Assembly: GCF_900605005.1 (NCBI RefSeq)
Contig: NZ_LR027558.1
Span: forward strand, 2,617,091-2,681,090
Reading direction: 5' to 3'
Length of the DNA: 64,000 nt
Source of the DNA: Acidipropionibacterium timonense
GTDB lineage: Bacteria > Actinomycetota > Actinomycetes > Propionibacteriales > Propionibacteriaceae
The notes under the pieces: generated by a model
Database searches by the model: none
What the model saw: only the letters and a program-made list of their open reading frames with translations
What the model was told of the DNA's origin: nothing
Shown: positions 35,328 through 44,310 of the stretch, in pieces
Numbering within the stretch: the stretch's first letter is position 1
How the letters are laid out: each line of letters starts with the position of its first letter
Translations under genes and position numbers: made by a program

Positions 35328-36118
35328 CAGGCACCCCGCCTCACCAGGGCGATCCGGTCCCGAGCCGCCAGATCGGCCACGTGAGCGGCCTGCGCGCTCG
35401 GCACCGTCACGTCGACGAGGACCTGGCCGCCGTCGGAGCGACGCGGTGGCGACGCGACCAGGGCGTCGACGGCCTCGGGCAGGGTCACCGCCCCCACCTC
35501 ACCGGTCCCGTCACCGGTCGGGGTGTCCCCGCCCACCGCGACGACGACGACCTTGACACCCACCGTCAACCCCTGCGCCGGCACCCGTCCGGCGGCCAGC
35601 TTGAGGCCGACCTGCGAGCTCCCCGGTGGCACGGGGAGCTCGCCGACGCTGTCGGCGGCCACGAGCGACCCGGCGGGCAGGTCGACGAGGGCATGTCCGC
35701 CGACGAGCTGCTCGAGCCGCGAGGCCGGGACGGTGGACACCCGCTGTCCCACCGACACCTGGGCCACCGCCAGGTCGGTGCTGCGCACCTCCTCACCTCG
35801 CGGCACCGCCCTCGTCATGACGACGACCGACTCGGCGTGGCTCGCCTGGTGCCAGGCCCAGGCCCCGCCCAGACCCCCGAGGCAGGCGCAGAGGACCCCC
35901 AGGGCCACGAGGAACGGCGAGCGTCGGTCGCGGACCGCCCGGGAGCGCGTCGGGACGGCCTCATCGGCGGTCACAGCGGACGCGGACGGCATGCCACCGA
36001 TGCGGGTCACGCCCGGCCTCGTCGGCGCGTGCGGGGAGGTCGATGGCTGCGCGGTGCGGGGTCGGGCGGGCGATTGGTCCGATGCTCGGCGGTCGGTGGG
36101 CCTGGTGAGGGTCGACAT
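35327..36118 (-). CDS. CpaB/RcpC-like SAF-domain protein
   Basis: 263 aa. First gene of the Tad operon. Arg/Pro-rich cytosolic start, one helix at about 70-90 (LVALGVLCACLGGLGGAWAW), then a SAF domain (VVVMTRAVPRGEEVRSTDLA, GHALVDLPAGSLVAADSVGE) as in CpaB. No secretin exists in this single-membrane organism, so it probably works at the wall side. Start choice: the ATG at 36118 lies 7 bases after a TAGTGT box, giving a leaderless start. In-frame alternatives (ATG 36163, TTG 36181) lack good ribosome sites, and the TTG is inside a DnaA box. Confidence 0.75.
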   Translation of the reverse strand: MSTLTRPTDRRASDQSPARPRTAQPSTSPHAPTRPGVTRIGGMPSASAVTADEAVPTRSRAVRDRRSPFLVALGVLCACLGGLGGAWAWHQASHAESVVVMTRAVPRGEEVRSTDLAVAQVSVGQRVSTVPASRLEQLVGGHALVDLPAGSLVAADSVGELPVPPGSSQVGLKLAAGRVPAQGLTVGVKVVVVAVGGDTPTGDGTGEVGAVTLPEAVDALVASPPRRSDGGQVLVDVTVPSAQAAHVADLAARDRIALVRRGA

Positions 36119-36125
36119 GGCCGCG

Positions 36126-36131
36126 ACACTA
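36126..36131 (-). promoter_or_regulatory. TAGTGT -10 box of the Tad operon
   Basis: Minus-strand TAGTGT ends 7 bases before the ATG at 36118, the leaderless geometry seen at two other genes here. The CRP-like site and DnaA boxes lie 42-150 bp upstream of it. Confidence 0.5.
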
Positions 36132-36172
36132 GGCAGGGCCGACGACGACCCTCCAGACTTCATGGCCAAATC

Positions 36173-36274
36173 TGTGGACAACTTCTCCCGATGTGATGTT
36201 CATCACACCTTGACCCGAGTTGTCCACATCGTCACTCGGGTTGTCCACATGAGATCCACACCCGCTGTGGACAA
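36173..36274. promoter_or_regulatory. Cluster of four exact DnaA boxes upstream of the Tad operon
   Basis: TTGTCCACA occurs on the plus strand at 36220-36228 and 36241-36249 and on the minus strand at 36173-36181 and 36266-36274, with a weaker gatccaca at 36253-36260. No known replication gene is adjacent. It could allow DnaA to regulate the pilus operon or to be titrated. Confidence 0.75.
36192..36207. promoter_or_regulatory. CRP/GlxR-type palindrome
   Basis: TGTGATGTTCATCACA has perfect TGTGA / TCACA arms separated by six bases, the consensus of cAMP-responsive CRP/GlxR regulators. It lies about 60-75 bp upstream of the predicted Tad operon -10 box, a position that fits activation. Confidence 0.7.
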
Positions 36275-36303
36275 CGCCGGCCACGGAGCCGCCCTCGCCC
36301 CGC

Positions 36304-36954
36304 TCAGCTGAGGTGCACCGATCCGCTCACCGTCCAGCTCAGACCCGAGTCCGGGGTGCCCGAGTCGTCACTGACGACGACCCGGGCGCTCACCTTGAGT
36401 TCCTCGGCCTCCTCGTACGGCACGATCTGGCCCACCATGAACGACTCCCCTGACCCCAACGCATAGGGCGGCCGGCCGGGATCGGCCCGGAAGGGCGTCC
36501 CCGGCGCGCCGTCCTTGGCCTCGACCGACGGATACCGGACCGAGAGCAGGTCCTGCGCCCATCCCCAGTCGGGGTACCGCGTCGTCACGGTGACGGTACC
36601 CAGCCCGAGCTTGAGCGTGTCCGTCGACACATTGGTGACGACGTACCGCAGGACGACGAGCTGGTCGCCCTTGGCGACAACGGACTTGCCGGTGCGCGGA
36701 TCGACCATGACCGACGGACTTGGCGAGCGCGTCAGACCGACCTGGTACACGTCGATGCGCACCCGCGAGTCCGACAACACCCCCAGGTGGGTACCCGTCG
36801 TCACGACCTTCGTCGCCCAGGACGCCGTGCGCGGGGAGCTGGCCACGAAGCTGGGGGACGGCGTCGGGGAGGCGTCGACGCCACCGATGGCACCCGAGCA
36901 GCCGGTGAGCGCCAGGGACCCGGCCAGGACGACGCCCGCGACCGCCCTCTTCAT
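36304..36954 (-). CDS. Lipoprotein of the kinase-GNAT operon
   Basis: 216 aa. Signal peptide with lipobox (GVVLAGSLALTGCSG; Cys at 19), then a Ser/Thr/Pro linker and a beta-rich domain with VLRYVVTNVSTDTLKLGLGT, resembling DUF4352-like immunoglobulin-fold lipoproteins. GGGGGAGG precedes the ATG. It lies 51 bp after the GNAT gene on the same strand, so it may be the extracellular component or target of the kinase system. Function unknown. Confidence 0.75.
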   Translation of the reverse strand: MKRAVAGVVLAGSLALTGCSGAIGGVDASPTPSPSFVASSPRTASWATKVVTTGTHLGVLSDSRVRIDVYQVGLTRSPSPSVMVDPRTGKSVVAKGDQLVVLRYVVTNVSTDTLKLGLGTVTVTTRYPDWGWAQDLLSVRYPSVEAKDGAPGTPFRADPGRPPYALGSGESFMVGQIVPYEEAEELKVSARVVVSDDSGTPDSGLSWTVSGSVHLS

Positions 36955-37005
36955 CGACGCACCTCCCCCGACTCAACCTGTCCCAGTCTGGCATGAGGGC
37001 CGGGC

Positions 37006-37530
37006 TCACGCCGACCGGAGTCGGGCCATCTTCACCGAGTCCCACCGGCGTCCCCGCCATGACCTCGCCTGCGGCACCCTGGCACATTCGACGTAGCCCG
37101 CCCGGGCACCGGCCCGCACCATCCGCTCGTTGCCCGACCAGGTCGTCAGGGTGAGGACGTGGGCGTCGGTCTCGTCGAAGGTCTGGTCCGTCCACAACCG
37201 CAGGGCGGTCGTGCCGATCCCGTGGCCCCACGAGGCGGGGTCGAAGAGGACGATACCGACCTCCCACCAGCCGCCGCCGACCGGAGGCTCCTCGAACCTG
37301 CTGACGAACCCGACCCGCGTACCGTCCACCGTGACCAGGGCCCGGTCGGCGCGGGCGATCTCGGGCCGCCACTCGTCGGCGAACTCCTCGAAGGTGCGAT
37401 CCTCGGCCGGGAAGTAGGGTCCGTCCCAGTGCGTCCACTCGGGATCGACGACCTCCCCGACCCAGTGCCACAGCCACCCCAGGTCGTCCTCGACGGCCGG
37501 GATGACTTCGACGTGCGGGGTCGGCCTCAC
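37006..37530 (-). CDS. GNAT-family N-acetyltransferase
   Basis: 174 aa. Acetyl-CoA-dependent acetyltransferase of the RimJ/RimL-like type. Central strands WWEVGIVLFDPASWGHGIGT carry the Q/R-x-x-G-x-G/A-type pyrophosphate-binding turn (GHGIGTTALRLW), and WSGNERMVRAGARAGYVECA is the usual C-terminal Asn-x-x-x-x-x-x-x-x-x-G(Y/F) motif. GTG start at 37530 overlaps the kinase stop (GTGA), so it is translationally coupled to a sensor kinase, an uncommon partner. Substrate unknown. Confidence 0.85.
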   Translation of the reverse strand: MRPTPHVEVIPAVEDDLGWLWHWVGEVVDPEWTHWDGPYFPAEDRTFEEFADEWRPEIARADRALVTVDGTRVGFVSRFEEPPVGGGWWEVGIVLFDPASWGHGIGTTALRLWTDQTFDETDAHVLTLTTWSGNERMVRAGARAGYVECARVPQARSWRGRRWDSVKMARLRSA

Positions 37531-38804
37531 GGGACGACCACCGAGACGACCGTCGGCCCACCACGGGGCGAGTCGACGTCGATGACGCCGTCGAACGGCG
37601 CGATCCGCCGCTGGATGCCCGACAGGCCACTGGGGCCGTCGGCGTCGGGCAGGACGAGCCCGCCCACCCCGTCGTCGGTGACGAGCACCCCGATGCGCCC
37701 CAGGGCCGAGGTGAACCGCACCGAGACCGAGGCCGCCCCCGAGTGCTTGGCGGCGTTCGTGACGAGTTCCACGACACAGAAGTACAGCGCGGTCTCCAGG
37801 GCCGCGTCCATCCGGTGGATCCCCGGATCGGTCTCGACGGTGACGTCGAGCGGGTGGACGGCCGCCAGGGCGCGGACGGCGTCGACCAGCCCCCGGTCGG
37901 CCAGGACGGGAGGGGCGATCCCGCGGACGATCGACCGGATCTCGGCCAGGGTGATCGCCGACTCGTCCCGGGCCTCCCGGATGAGCCGACGGGCCTGCTG
38001 TGGGTTCTCGGCCACCAGATGATCGGCGGCCGACAGGGTCATGCCCATGGCCACCAGACGCGCCTGCGCGCCGTCGTGCAGGTCGCGCTCGATCCGGGCG
38101 ATCTCGTCGGCCCGCGAGTCGACGGCCACCTTGCGGGTCGACTCGAGGGTGCGGACGCGGTGGGTGAGGACCTCCTTGGACGACGGCGTCAGCACCCACA
38201 GCGCCAGCCGGTGCCGGGCGCGCACGAGCCACGGCATCGGCAGGGCCGCGGCGGTGAGCAGGAGCAGGCCGACGACGAGGTAGCCGACGTAGTCCAGGAA
38301 GGACGGACCCCACGCCGCGCTGGCTCCGGTGAGGTCATCCCAGACGAGACGTCCGACGTGGTCGACGCCGAGCAGGAGATAACCCAGGAGGATCATCGGG
38401 ACGCAGAAGATGACGAGCCCGGTCACCGGCGACAACCAGTGCCACAGGACGTCACGACGGTGGCCCGGGTCCCTGCGGACCCGGCGCAGCCGCGTCGGAC
38501 AGGTGTACGACGTCTCGGCTGCGAGGTCGGCGTCCTGCCAGGCCAGAGCCCGTTCGGCGTCGGCGTCGAGACGCACCAGGGCGCGCGCCCGGGCGGCCGA
38601 GTTGGTCGTGACCCCGAGCCCGTCGAGGCAGCTCGTGATGACGAGCAGCACCGTGACGACCATCTGCCACAGGGTGAGCGCCGCCAGCCGGAACCCCTGG
38701 CCGAGTGCCTGGACCGGCTTGCGACGTCGGTCGACGCGGGGATCGTCGGCGTCGTCGACGTCAGGGTGGTCGCCGTCGGGGAAGGGCAGGCTCGTGCTCG
38801 TCAT
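37527..38804 (-). CDS. NarL-system sensor histidine kinase (HisKA_3)
   Basis: 425 aa. Membrane helices at about 38-58, 123-146 and 170-195 with a short loop region between, then a signalling helix. The dimerisation/His region is RIERDLHDGAQARLVAMGMT with the phospho-acceptor His. The ATP-binding domain contains CVVELVTNAAKHSGA (N box) and VLVTDDGVGG (G box), ending GLSGIQRRI ... SPRGGPTVVSVVVP. The sensor part resembles the actinobacterial kinases with a membrane-embedded N-terminus. Divergent from its likely response regulator at 39000; followed by GNAT and a lipoprotein in one operon. Confidence 0.9.
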   Translation of the reverse strand: MTSTSLPFPDGDHPDVDDADDPRVDRRRKPVQALGQGFRLAALTLWQMVVTVLLVITSCLDGLGVTTNSAARARALVRLDADAERALAWQDADLAAETSYTCPTRLRRVRRDPGHRRDVLWHWLSPVTGLVIFCVPMILLGYLLLGVDHVGRLVWDDLTGASAAWGPSFLDYVGYLVVGLLLLTAAALPMPWLVRARHRLALWVLTPSSKEVLTHRVRTLESTRKVAVDSRADEIARIERDLHDGAQARLVAMGMTLSAADHLVAENPQQARRLIREARDESAITLAEIRSIVRGIAPPVLADRGLVDAVRALAAVHPLDVTVETDPGIHRMDAALETALYFCVVELVTNAAKHSGAASVSVRFTSALGRIGVLVTDDGVGGLVLPDADGPSGLSGIQRRIAPFDGVIDVDSPRGGPTVVSVVVP

Positions 38805-38944
38805 GGACCCATCATCACCCGTGGGGAGGCTCCACGCAGTAGGGACCACCCCACCCTTGCCGGATCGGGACGCCAGCCGGACCGGCACCGACGCCGGGCC
38901 CGTGCACGATGGTGGGGCCAGCCCCACTGCGCCCCTCCCCCGTG

Positions 38945-38980
38945 CCCCGTATCGTGGGGGTCCGGCCCGTATCGTGTGGG
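38945..38980 (+). promoter_or_regulatory. Direct repeat of CCCGTATCGTG, 20 bp apart
   Basis: CCCGTATCGTG starts at 38946 and again at 38966, followed by GGGG and TGGG respectively. It lies 20-55 bp before the response regulator start in the divergent region with the kinase gene. Either copy also carries a TATCGT sequence that could act as a -10. Candidate operator for autoregulation. Confidence 0.5.
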
Positions 38981-38999
38981 CCGAAGGGTGGTGGGGTCG

Positions 39000-39659
39000 G
39001 TGCGTGTGCTCGTCGCGGAGGACCAGATGCTCCTGCGCCATGGCCTCACGACGCTCCTGTCGGCGCACGGCGTCGAGGTGGTCGCGCAGATCGATCGAGG
39101 CGACGAGGTGCTCGACGCGTGCGCCCGGACCCGACCCGACCTGGCCCTGCTCGACATCCGGATGCCCCCGACGAACACCGACGAAGGGCTGCGCGCCGCG
39201 ATCGCCCTGAGACGACGCCGCCCCGGGTTCCCGGTGCTCCTGTTGTCGCAGTATGTCGAGCTGCTCTACCTCGACGAGCTCATGAGCGATCGACGCGGCA
39301 GTTTCGGATATCTGCTCAAGGACCGGGTCTTCGACGCCGACGCCTTCGTCGCCGCCCTGACGACGGTCGCCTCGGGAGGCACGGCGGTCGATCCCCAGGT
39401 CGTCACCCAACTCATGGCCAAGCGCCGACATGCGCAGGTGCTCGGCCGCCTCACCCCGCGCGAGCGGGAGGTCCTGGCGCTCATGGCCCAGGGTGACTCG
39501 AACTCACGGATCGCCGAGCGCCTCGTCATCACCGGCAAGGCCGTCGAGAAGCACATCGGGTCGGTCATGGCCAAGCTCGACCTGCCTCCCGACGCCGACT
39601 CCTCGCGCCGGGTCATGGCGGTGCTCACCTATCTACGTGGAACCGCTCCGCGCGGCTGA
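39000..39659 (+). CDS. NarL/FixJ-type response regulator, partner of the kinase
   Basis: 219 aa. Receiver: VLVAEDQMLLRHGL, phospho-acceptor Asp in LALLDIRMPPTNTDEG (the loop after it is longer than usual, in the manner of the DesR/LiaR-like group with MPPT), Ser in LLLSQYVE and Lys in YLLKDRVFD. LuxR HTH at about 155-210 (LTPREREVLALMAQGDSNSR, KAVEKHIGSVMAKLDL). GTG at 39000 is chosen by alignment; other GTGs 9 and 12 bases upstream are possible. Divergent from the kinase. Confidence 0.9.
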   Translation: MRVLVAEDQMLLRHGLTTLLSAHGVEVVAQIDRGDEVLDACARTRPDLALLDIRMPPTNTDEGLRAAIALRRRRPGFPVLLLSQYVELLYLDELMSDRRGSFGYLLKDRVFDADAFVAALTTVASGGTAVDPQVVTQLMAKRRHAQVLGRLTPREREVLALMAQGDSNSRIAERLVITGKAVEKHIGSVMAKLDLPPDADSSRRVMAVLTYLRGTAPRG

Positions 39660-39770
39660 GACGGGCGTCGGGCCGGAGTCCACGGCGGTTCCGGGGGCCG
39701 GCGAGGCGTGCGGGCCGGGGAGGTTCCGGGCGGGACAGCGCCAGCGCAGGAGGTCAGGGCCCGACAGACA

Positions 39771-40820
39771 TCAGGACCGCAGGCTCGCCAGCGCTGCCAG
39801 GGCGCGGTCGTCCTCCCGGACCGACCCGACCGACAGCCGGATGCCCTCCCCGGACCACGACCGGGCGAACACCCCAGCGGCGCGCAGGCCGGCGTCAACC
39901 CGATCGGTGTCGGCCCCCAGGGCGAGCCACAGGAAGTTCGCCTGTGACGGCCCGACCGGCCAGCCGGCGTCGAGGAGTCCGGAGCGCAACCGCTCACGCT
40001 CGGCGACGATGAGTTCGACCCGCTCGGCCAGCTCGTCCTCGGCCAGCAGCGAGGCCATCGCCGCACGCTGGGCCAGGTTGGTCACGGTGAACGGGGTGGC
40101 GACCCGGCGCAGGTCGTCCGACAGGTCGGTCGAGCTGACGGCGAACCCGATCCGCAGCCCGGCCAACCCGTAGGCCTTGGAGAACGTCTTGAGGGAGATG
40201 ACGTTGGGGTACCGGCGCACCAGGTCGAGGCCGTTGACGGCGTCCTGGTCGCGGTTGAAGTGGGTGTACGCCTCGTCGAGGACGACGACGACGTCGTCGG
40301 GGACCTGCGCCAGGAAGTCTTCGACCTCCCCGGTGCTCAGGGTCGTCCCGGTCGGGTTGTTGGGGGTGCAGAGGAAGACCAGGCGGGTACGGTCGGTCAC
40401 GGCCGCGGCCATGGCCGGCAGGTCGTGGCGCAGGTCAGCGGTGAGGGGGACGGGAACCGGGGTGGCCCCGGCGACCCGGGTGAGGATGGGGTAGGCCTCG
40501 AAGGAACGCCACGCGAAGACGACCTCGTCCCCGGCCCCGGCGACGGCGTGGATGATCTGCGAGGCGACCTCGGTGGACCCGGCGCCGACGGCGACCTGGT
40601 CCGGTTCGACCCCGTGCCGCACGGCGATGGCCGAGCGCACCTCGGCGGCGGCCATGAGCGGGTACCGGTTGATGCCCGCGAGCTGCTCGGTGACGACCTT
40701 GAGCACCGAGGGCAGCGGCGGGTAGGGGTTCTCGTTGGACGAGAGCTTGACCGCGTCGACCCCCTGCGCGTCGCCCTGCTTGTAGAGCGGGAGAGCCCGC
40801 ACGTCGTCGCGCCTGGTCAT
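39771..40820 (-). CDS. Histidinol-phosphate / aromatic aminotransferase
   Basis: 349 aa. PLP-dependent class I/II aminotransferase. Key features: KLSSNENPYPPLPSV at the N-terminus, FLCTPNNPTGTT, VLDEAYTHF, PLP-binding Lys in SLKTFSKAYGLAGLRIGFAV and Arg in GIRLSVG near the end. It has the spacing of actinobacterial Pat/HisC2 proteins, in which the same fold serves phenylalanine or histidine synthesis. No his or aromatic genes are adjacent, so I favour the aromatic (Pat-like) role only weakly. ATG at 40820 with GAAGGGAA upstream. Confidence 0.88.
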   Translation of the reverse strand: MTRRDDVRALPLYKQGDAQGVDAVKLSSNENPYPPLPSVLKVVTEQLAGINRYPLMAAAEVRSAIAVRHGVEPDQVAVGAGSTEVASQIIHAVAGAGDEVVFAWRSFEAYPILTRVAGATPVPVPLTADLRHDLPAMAAAVTDRTRLVFLCTPNNPTGTTLSTGEVEDFLAQVPDDVVVVLDEAYTHFNRDQDAVNGLDLVRRYPNVISLKTFSKAYGLAGLRIGFAVSSTDLSDDLRRVATPFTVTNLAQRAAMASLLAEDELAERVELIVAERERLRSGLLDAGWPVGPSQANFLWLALGADTDRVDAGLRAAGVFARSWSGEGIRLSVGSVREDDRALAALASLRS

Positions 40821-40950
40821 GGCCGTTCCCTTCGTCGCCGGTGCAGGCCACTGTGGCACACCGGGGCGCCACGGAGGCGGCCGTCCGCGGTGCGGACCGC
40901 GCCGGAACCCGCCGGCAGAGCCGGTCCTGCTGACAGGGTCGAGGAGCGGG

Positions 40951-41026
40951 TGTCAGGAGAATCCCGCCAGCGCCAGAATGCTCCCCTTCAGGGGAACACA
41001 TCCTCGCTCAGGGGATTTTCCTGACA
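40951..41026 (+). repeat. Intergenic palindromic repeat, copy 2 of 5
   Basis: Left arm tgtcaggagaatcccgccag, inner ccccttcagggg, right arm cgctcaggggattttcctga. It lies in the gap between the aminotransferase start and the end of the HAD gene. This copy shows the most consensus-like right arm. Confidence 0.88.
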
Positions 41027-41066
41027 CGAGGACCGCCTGCCCCGACCGTCCCGGGTGACCACGAGG

Positions 41067-41831
41067 TCAGCCCAGAACCAGGTCCACGAACTCGGCGACC
41101 GAGGAGACGACCCGCTCGCACCGGCATGAGACCTCCCGCGGTGCCGCGGCCATGGCGACGGGGTGGTCGGCGACCTCGTGCATGGCCAGGTCGTTCCACG
41201 AGTCGCCGATGGTCCACACCGGGCCGTGGTCGCCGAGGTCGGCGAGCACCTGTCGGAGCCCGGTCCCCTTGGTCGCCCTGGCGGGGACGATGTCGATGTA
41301 GTCGAGGTTGAGATGGACCTCGGCCCGGCCGTCACACAGCCCCTCGAGCCCCGCGATGACCCTGGCGCGATCGTCGGGGTCGGGCACGTGCACGGGGATG
41401 CCGAAGAGGTCGGTGGCCCGGAGGGCCTCGGCCTCACCGGGCTCCCAGAACACCGGGATGGCGCCCTCCGCGACGTCCCGAGAGCGTCGCAGGAGGTAGT
41501 CCTGCTCGATCTGCGAGGCGAAGACAGTGGCGTCGACCCCGGCGAGGAGCCCCATGACATCGCCCAAGAGCTCACGCGGAAGGGGTTGGCTGCGCATCAC
41601 CCGCAGCGAGGGATCGGCGACGACGGCACCGGTGAAGCCGATGAAGGCGTGTGGGGCCGGCAGGGCGTCGTCGACCCAGACCCGCCGGATCGACCCGATC
41701 GATCGACCGGTGTTGACGATGAGGACGTTGCCCTCGTCGATCCACCGGTGCAGGGCCCGCGTGTCGTCGGCGTGGACGCCGTCGGGGAACACGAGGGTCC
41801 CGTCCAGGTCGGTTGACAGAACTCTCGTCAT
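41067..41831 (-). CDS. HAD-IIB (Cof-type) phosphatase
   Basis: 254 aa. Motif I STDLDGTLVFPDG with both Asp, motif II VNTGRS, a C2 cap domain in the middle, Lys in the ARATKGTGLRQVL segment and motif IV TIGDSWNDLAMHEVADHPVA, the GDxxND signature of Cof/SupH and sucrose-phosphate phosphatase-like enzymes. Starts at the ATG 41831 with GGGGACC upstream. Likely dephosphorylates a sugar phosphate or flavin-type metabolite; substrate not determinable. Confidence 0.87.
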   Translation of the reverse strand: MTRVLSTDLDGTLVFPDGVHADDTRALHRWIDEGNVLIVNTGRSIGSIRRVWVDDALPAPHAFIGFTGAVVADPSLRVMRSQPLPRELLGDVMGLLAGVDATVFASQIEQDYLLRRSRDVAEGAIPVFWEPGEAEALRATDLFGIPVHVPDPDDRARVIAGLEGLCDGRAEVHLNLDYIDIVPARATKGTGLRQVLADLGDHGPVWTIGDSWNDLAMHEVADHPVAMAAAPREVSCRCERVVSSVAEFVDLVLG

Positions 41832-41929
41832 CGCTGGTCCCCCTGTCGGTCGGCAGATCGTCCCCAGCCTCTCACGTCCTTCCCATTCCCACGCACGGGC
41901 ATCCGGGCAGCACGATGCCCGGCACTCGC

Positions 41930-42679
41930 TCACAACACCTTCGACAGGAAGTCCTTGGTGCGCGCCTCCTGGGGATCGGCGAGGATCCGGCGCGGGTCCC
42001 CCTCCTCGACGACGACGCCGTCGGCCATGAACATGAGACGCCCGCTCACCTCACGGGCGAACCCCATCTCATGGGTGACGACGATCATCGTCATGCCCTC
42101 GGATGCGAGCTTCTGCATGACGTCGAGCACCTCACCGACCATCTCGGGGTCGAGGGCCGAGGTGGGTTCGTCGAAGAGCATGACGTCGGGGCGCATCGCC
42201 AGGGCTCGGGCGATGGCGACGCGCTGCTTCTGGCCACCGGACAGCTGGGCGGGGCGGGCCTGCGCCTTGTCGCCCATCTGGACCCGGTCGAGCAGGCCGG
42301 TGGCGGCCTCCTGGGCCTCCGCCCGGCTCATCTTCTTGAGCTGCACCGGGGCCAGCATGATGTTCTCGGCCACGGTCATGTTGGGGAAGAGGTTGAAGTG
42401 CTGGAAGACCATGCCGATCCTCTGGCGCACCTTGTTGATGTCGGTGGCCTTGTCGGTGAGGTCCTGGCCCTCGATGAGAACCCGTCCCGAGGTGACCTCC
42501 TCGAGCATGTTGAGGCACCTCAGGAAGGTCGACTTCCCCGACCCGGACGGGCCGATGACCGAGACCACCTCGCCCTTGGTGATCGTCGTCGAGATGCCCT
42601 TGAGCACCTCGTGGTGGCCGAACGCCTTGTGCAGGTCCTGGACCTCGATGACGGGGCCGTCATATGCCGTCTCGCTCAT
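41930..42679 (-). CDS. Polar amino-acid ABC transporter ATPase (GlnQ-like)
   Basis: 249 aa. Walker [22 protein letters not shown]-loop [18 protein letters not shown], signature [19 protein letters not shown], Walker [21 protein letters not shown] and H-loop [12 protein letters not shown] are those of the PAAT (polar amino-acid) importers. ATG at 42679 with GATGAGG upstream. Sits 14 bp after the fused binding protein-permease gene, so the two genes make a complete two-polypeptide importer. Confidence 0.94.
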   Translation of the reverse strand: MSETAYDGPVIEVQDLHKAFGHHEVLKGISTTITKGEVVSVIGPSGSGKSTFLRCLNMLEEVTSGRVLIEGQDLTDKATDINKVRQRIGMVFQHFNLFPNMTVAENIMLAPVQLKKMSRAEAQEAATGLLDRVQMGDKAQARPAQLSGGQKQRVAIARALAMRPDVMLFDEPTSALDPEMVGEVLDVMQKLASEGMTMIVVTHEMGFAREVSGRLMFMADGVVVEEGDPRRILADPQEARTKDFLSKVL

Positions 42680-42693
42680 GACCTCATCTCCAC

Positions 42694-44157
42694 TCACTTG
42701 TTGAACCTGCGGTCGATGGAATTGGACAGTTTCGTCAGCGCGAAGATGACGATGAAGTAGATCGCGCCGACCATGAGCCAGATCTGGAACGACTTGAAGT
42801 TCCGAGCGATGATCTGCTGGCCCTGATAGGTGAGTTCGGCGAAGCCGAGGACGGCCAACAGCGAGGTGTCCTTGAGGCTGATGACGAACTGGTTGATGAC
42901 CGACGGGGTGGCGATCTTGATGGCCTGGGGGACGATGACCCGCCGCATCGACTGCAACCACGTGAGACCCAAGGACCGGGACGCCTCCATCTGTCCCGGG
43001 TCGACCGACCGGATGCCGCCGCGGACGATCTCGGTCATGTAGGCGCCAGCGTTGAGGGAGAGGGTGAGGACGCCGGCCGTGAAGACCCCCATCTTCACCC
43101 CGGTCGCCGCGGGCAGCCCGAAGTAGAAGAAGAACGCCTGGACGAGAATTGGCGTGCCGCGGAAGATGTCGACGTAGATCGCGGCGAGGATCTGGAGAAT
43201 CCTCACCCCCGACACCTTGCAGAAACCGAAGGCGATGCCGAGGACAGAGGCGAAGAAGAGGCTCAACGCGGTGGCGGCCAAGGTCATCGCCAGGCCCTTC
43301 ATGAGAGCCGGGAAACTCTCGACGAGCAGACCCCAGAACGACTGCTTGGCGGTGGACTGGGTGTCAGGGGCCTTGAGGTACTTGTCGAGGGTCGCCTGGT
43401 AGCTGCCGTCGGACTTCATCGCCGCCAGCCCGGCATTGAAGGCGGACAGGAGGGCGGCGTTCTGCCCCTTGAGGACGGCGAACCCGTAGGACGCCCCCTG
43501 CTCCTTGGGGGTGACGACCTTGAGACCGTTGCCCTGGGCGATGCCATAGGCCAGAACCGGGTAGTCATCGAAGACTGCGGCAGCGTTTCCCGTCTGCACC
43601 TCCGAATACATGGTGTCGGCCTTGTCGAGCGCCTTCACGGTGAAACCGTACTTGCCCGCGATGGACTGCGCGAAGGACAGGCCCTCGGCGCCGGTCTTCG
43701 CCACGACCGTCTTTCCCTTGAGATCGGCATAGCTCTTGATGGTCGAATCGCTCTTGACGGCCATCTGCACCCCCGAGTCGAAGTACGGAGCGGAGAAGTC
43801 GAAGATCTGTTTGCGGGCATCGGTGATCGACATTCCCGCGATGACGCCGTCCGCCTGCCTCGACTGCACCGCCTGGAGGGCGGCATCGAAACCGATCGAC
43901 TTGATCTGCACCGTGAATCCCTCGCGCTTGGCGATCTCACGCAGCAGATCCATGTCGATCCCGGTCATGTTCCCCGACGAATCGCGATACTCGAACGGCG
44001 CGAAGGTCGTGTCTGTGGCGATGACGAACGTCTTGCCCTTGACCGAGTCATCCGCCCAGGCCCGGGTGAGTCCTGCAGGGAGCAGGCTGAGGATCGACAG
44101 CAGGAGGGCCATGGCGGCCATCACCCACGTTCGTCCCCGCATCAGCGTGTGCCGCAT
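42694..44157 (-). CDS. Fused amino-acid binding protein-permease (GlnH-GlnP type)
   Basis: 487 aa. Signal segment ([24 protein letters not shown]), a solute-binding domain of the SBP_bac_3 family ([20 protein letters not shown] ... [20 protein letters not shown]), and after residue about 260 a permease with the HisM/GlnP pattern: [19 protein letters not shown] and the EAA loop [20 protein letters not shown]. Fusion of receptor and permease occurs in lactococcal GlnP-type systems. GGGAGG precedes the ATG. A long upstream open frame opposite putP is not coding. Glutamine/glutamate or another polar amino acid is likely. Confidence 0.92.
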   Translation of the reverse strand: MRHTLMRGRTWVMAAMALLLSILSLLPAGLTRAWADDSVKGKTFVIATDTTFAPFEYRDSSGNMTGIDMDLLREIAKREGFTVQIKSIGFDAALQAVQSRQADGVIAGMSITDARKQIFDFSAPYFDSGVQMAVKSDSTIKSYADLKGKTVVAKTGAEGLSFAQSIAGKYGFTVKALDKADTMYSEVQTGNAAAVFDDYPVLAYGIAQGNGLKVVTPKEQGASYGFAVLKGQNAALLSAFNAGLAAMKSDGSYQATLDKYLKAPDTQSTAKQSFWGLLVESFPALMKGLAMTLAATALSLFFASVLGIAFGFCKVSGVRILQILAAIYVDIFRGTPILVQAFFFYFGLPAATGVKMGVFTAGVLTLSLNAGAYMTEIVRGGIRSVDPGQMEASRSLGLTWLQSMRRVIVPQAIKIATPSVINQFVISLKDTSLLAVLGFAELTYQGQQIIARNFKSFQIWLMVGAIYFIVIFALTKLSNSIDRRFNK

Positions 44158-44199
44158 GTGGAAACCTCCCTCGGTCGTCCCAGTGACGACTACCCGCGG

Positions 44200-44205
44200 A
44201 TAGTA
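44200..44205 (-). promoter_or_regulatory. Candidate -10 (TACTAT) of the amino-acid importer
   Basis: Minus-strand TACTAT with a weak TGGAAA -35 at 16-bp spacing, 43 bp before the ATG. The region is divergent with the proline symporter; for that gene a TTGACG at 44256-44261 is noted, but spacing to TAGGGT (13 bp) is too short to support confidently. Confidence 0.4.
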
Positions 44206-44310
44206 CGGCTTTCGGCGATGATTTCCACGCAGCGACCAGATCGCGCGGCGCGGGCTTGACGACGTGGCACCCGATAGGGTGCACTCACCGTCCCTCAGCC
44301 AGGAGTGCCC

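Noticed and set aside
44256-44280. TTGACG / TAGGGT as a putP promoter
   Set aside because: The spacer is 13 bp, too short for a standard sigma-70 type promoter.
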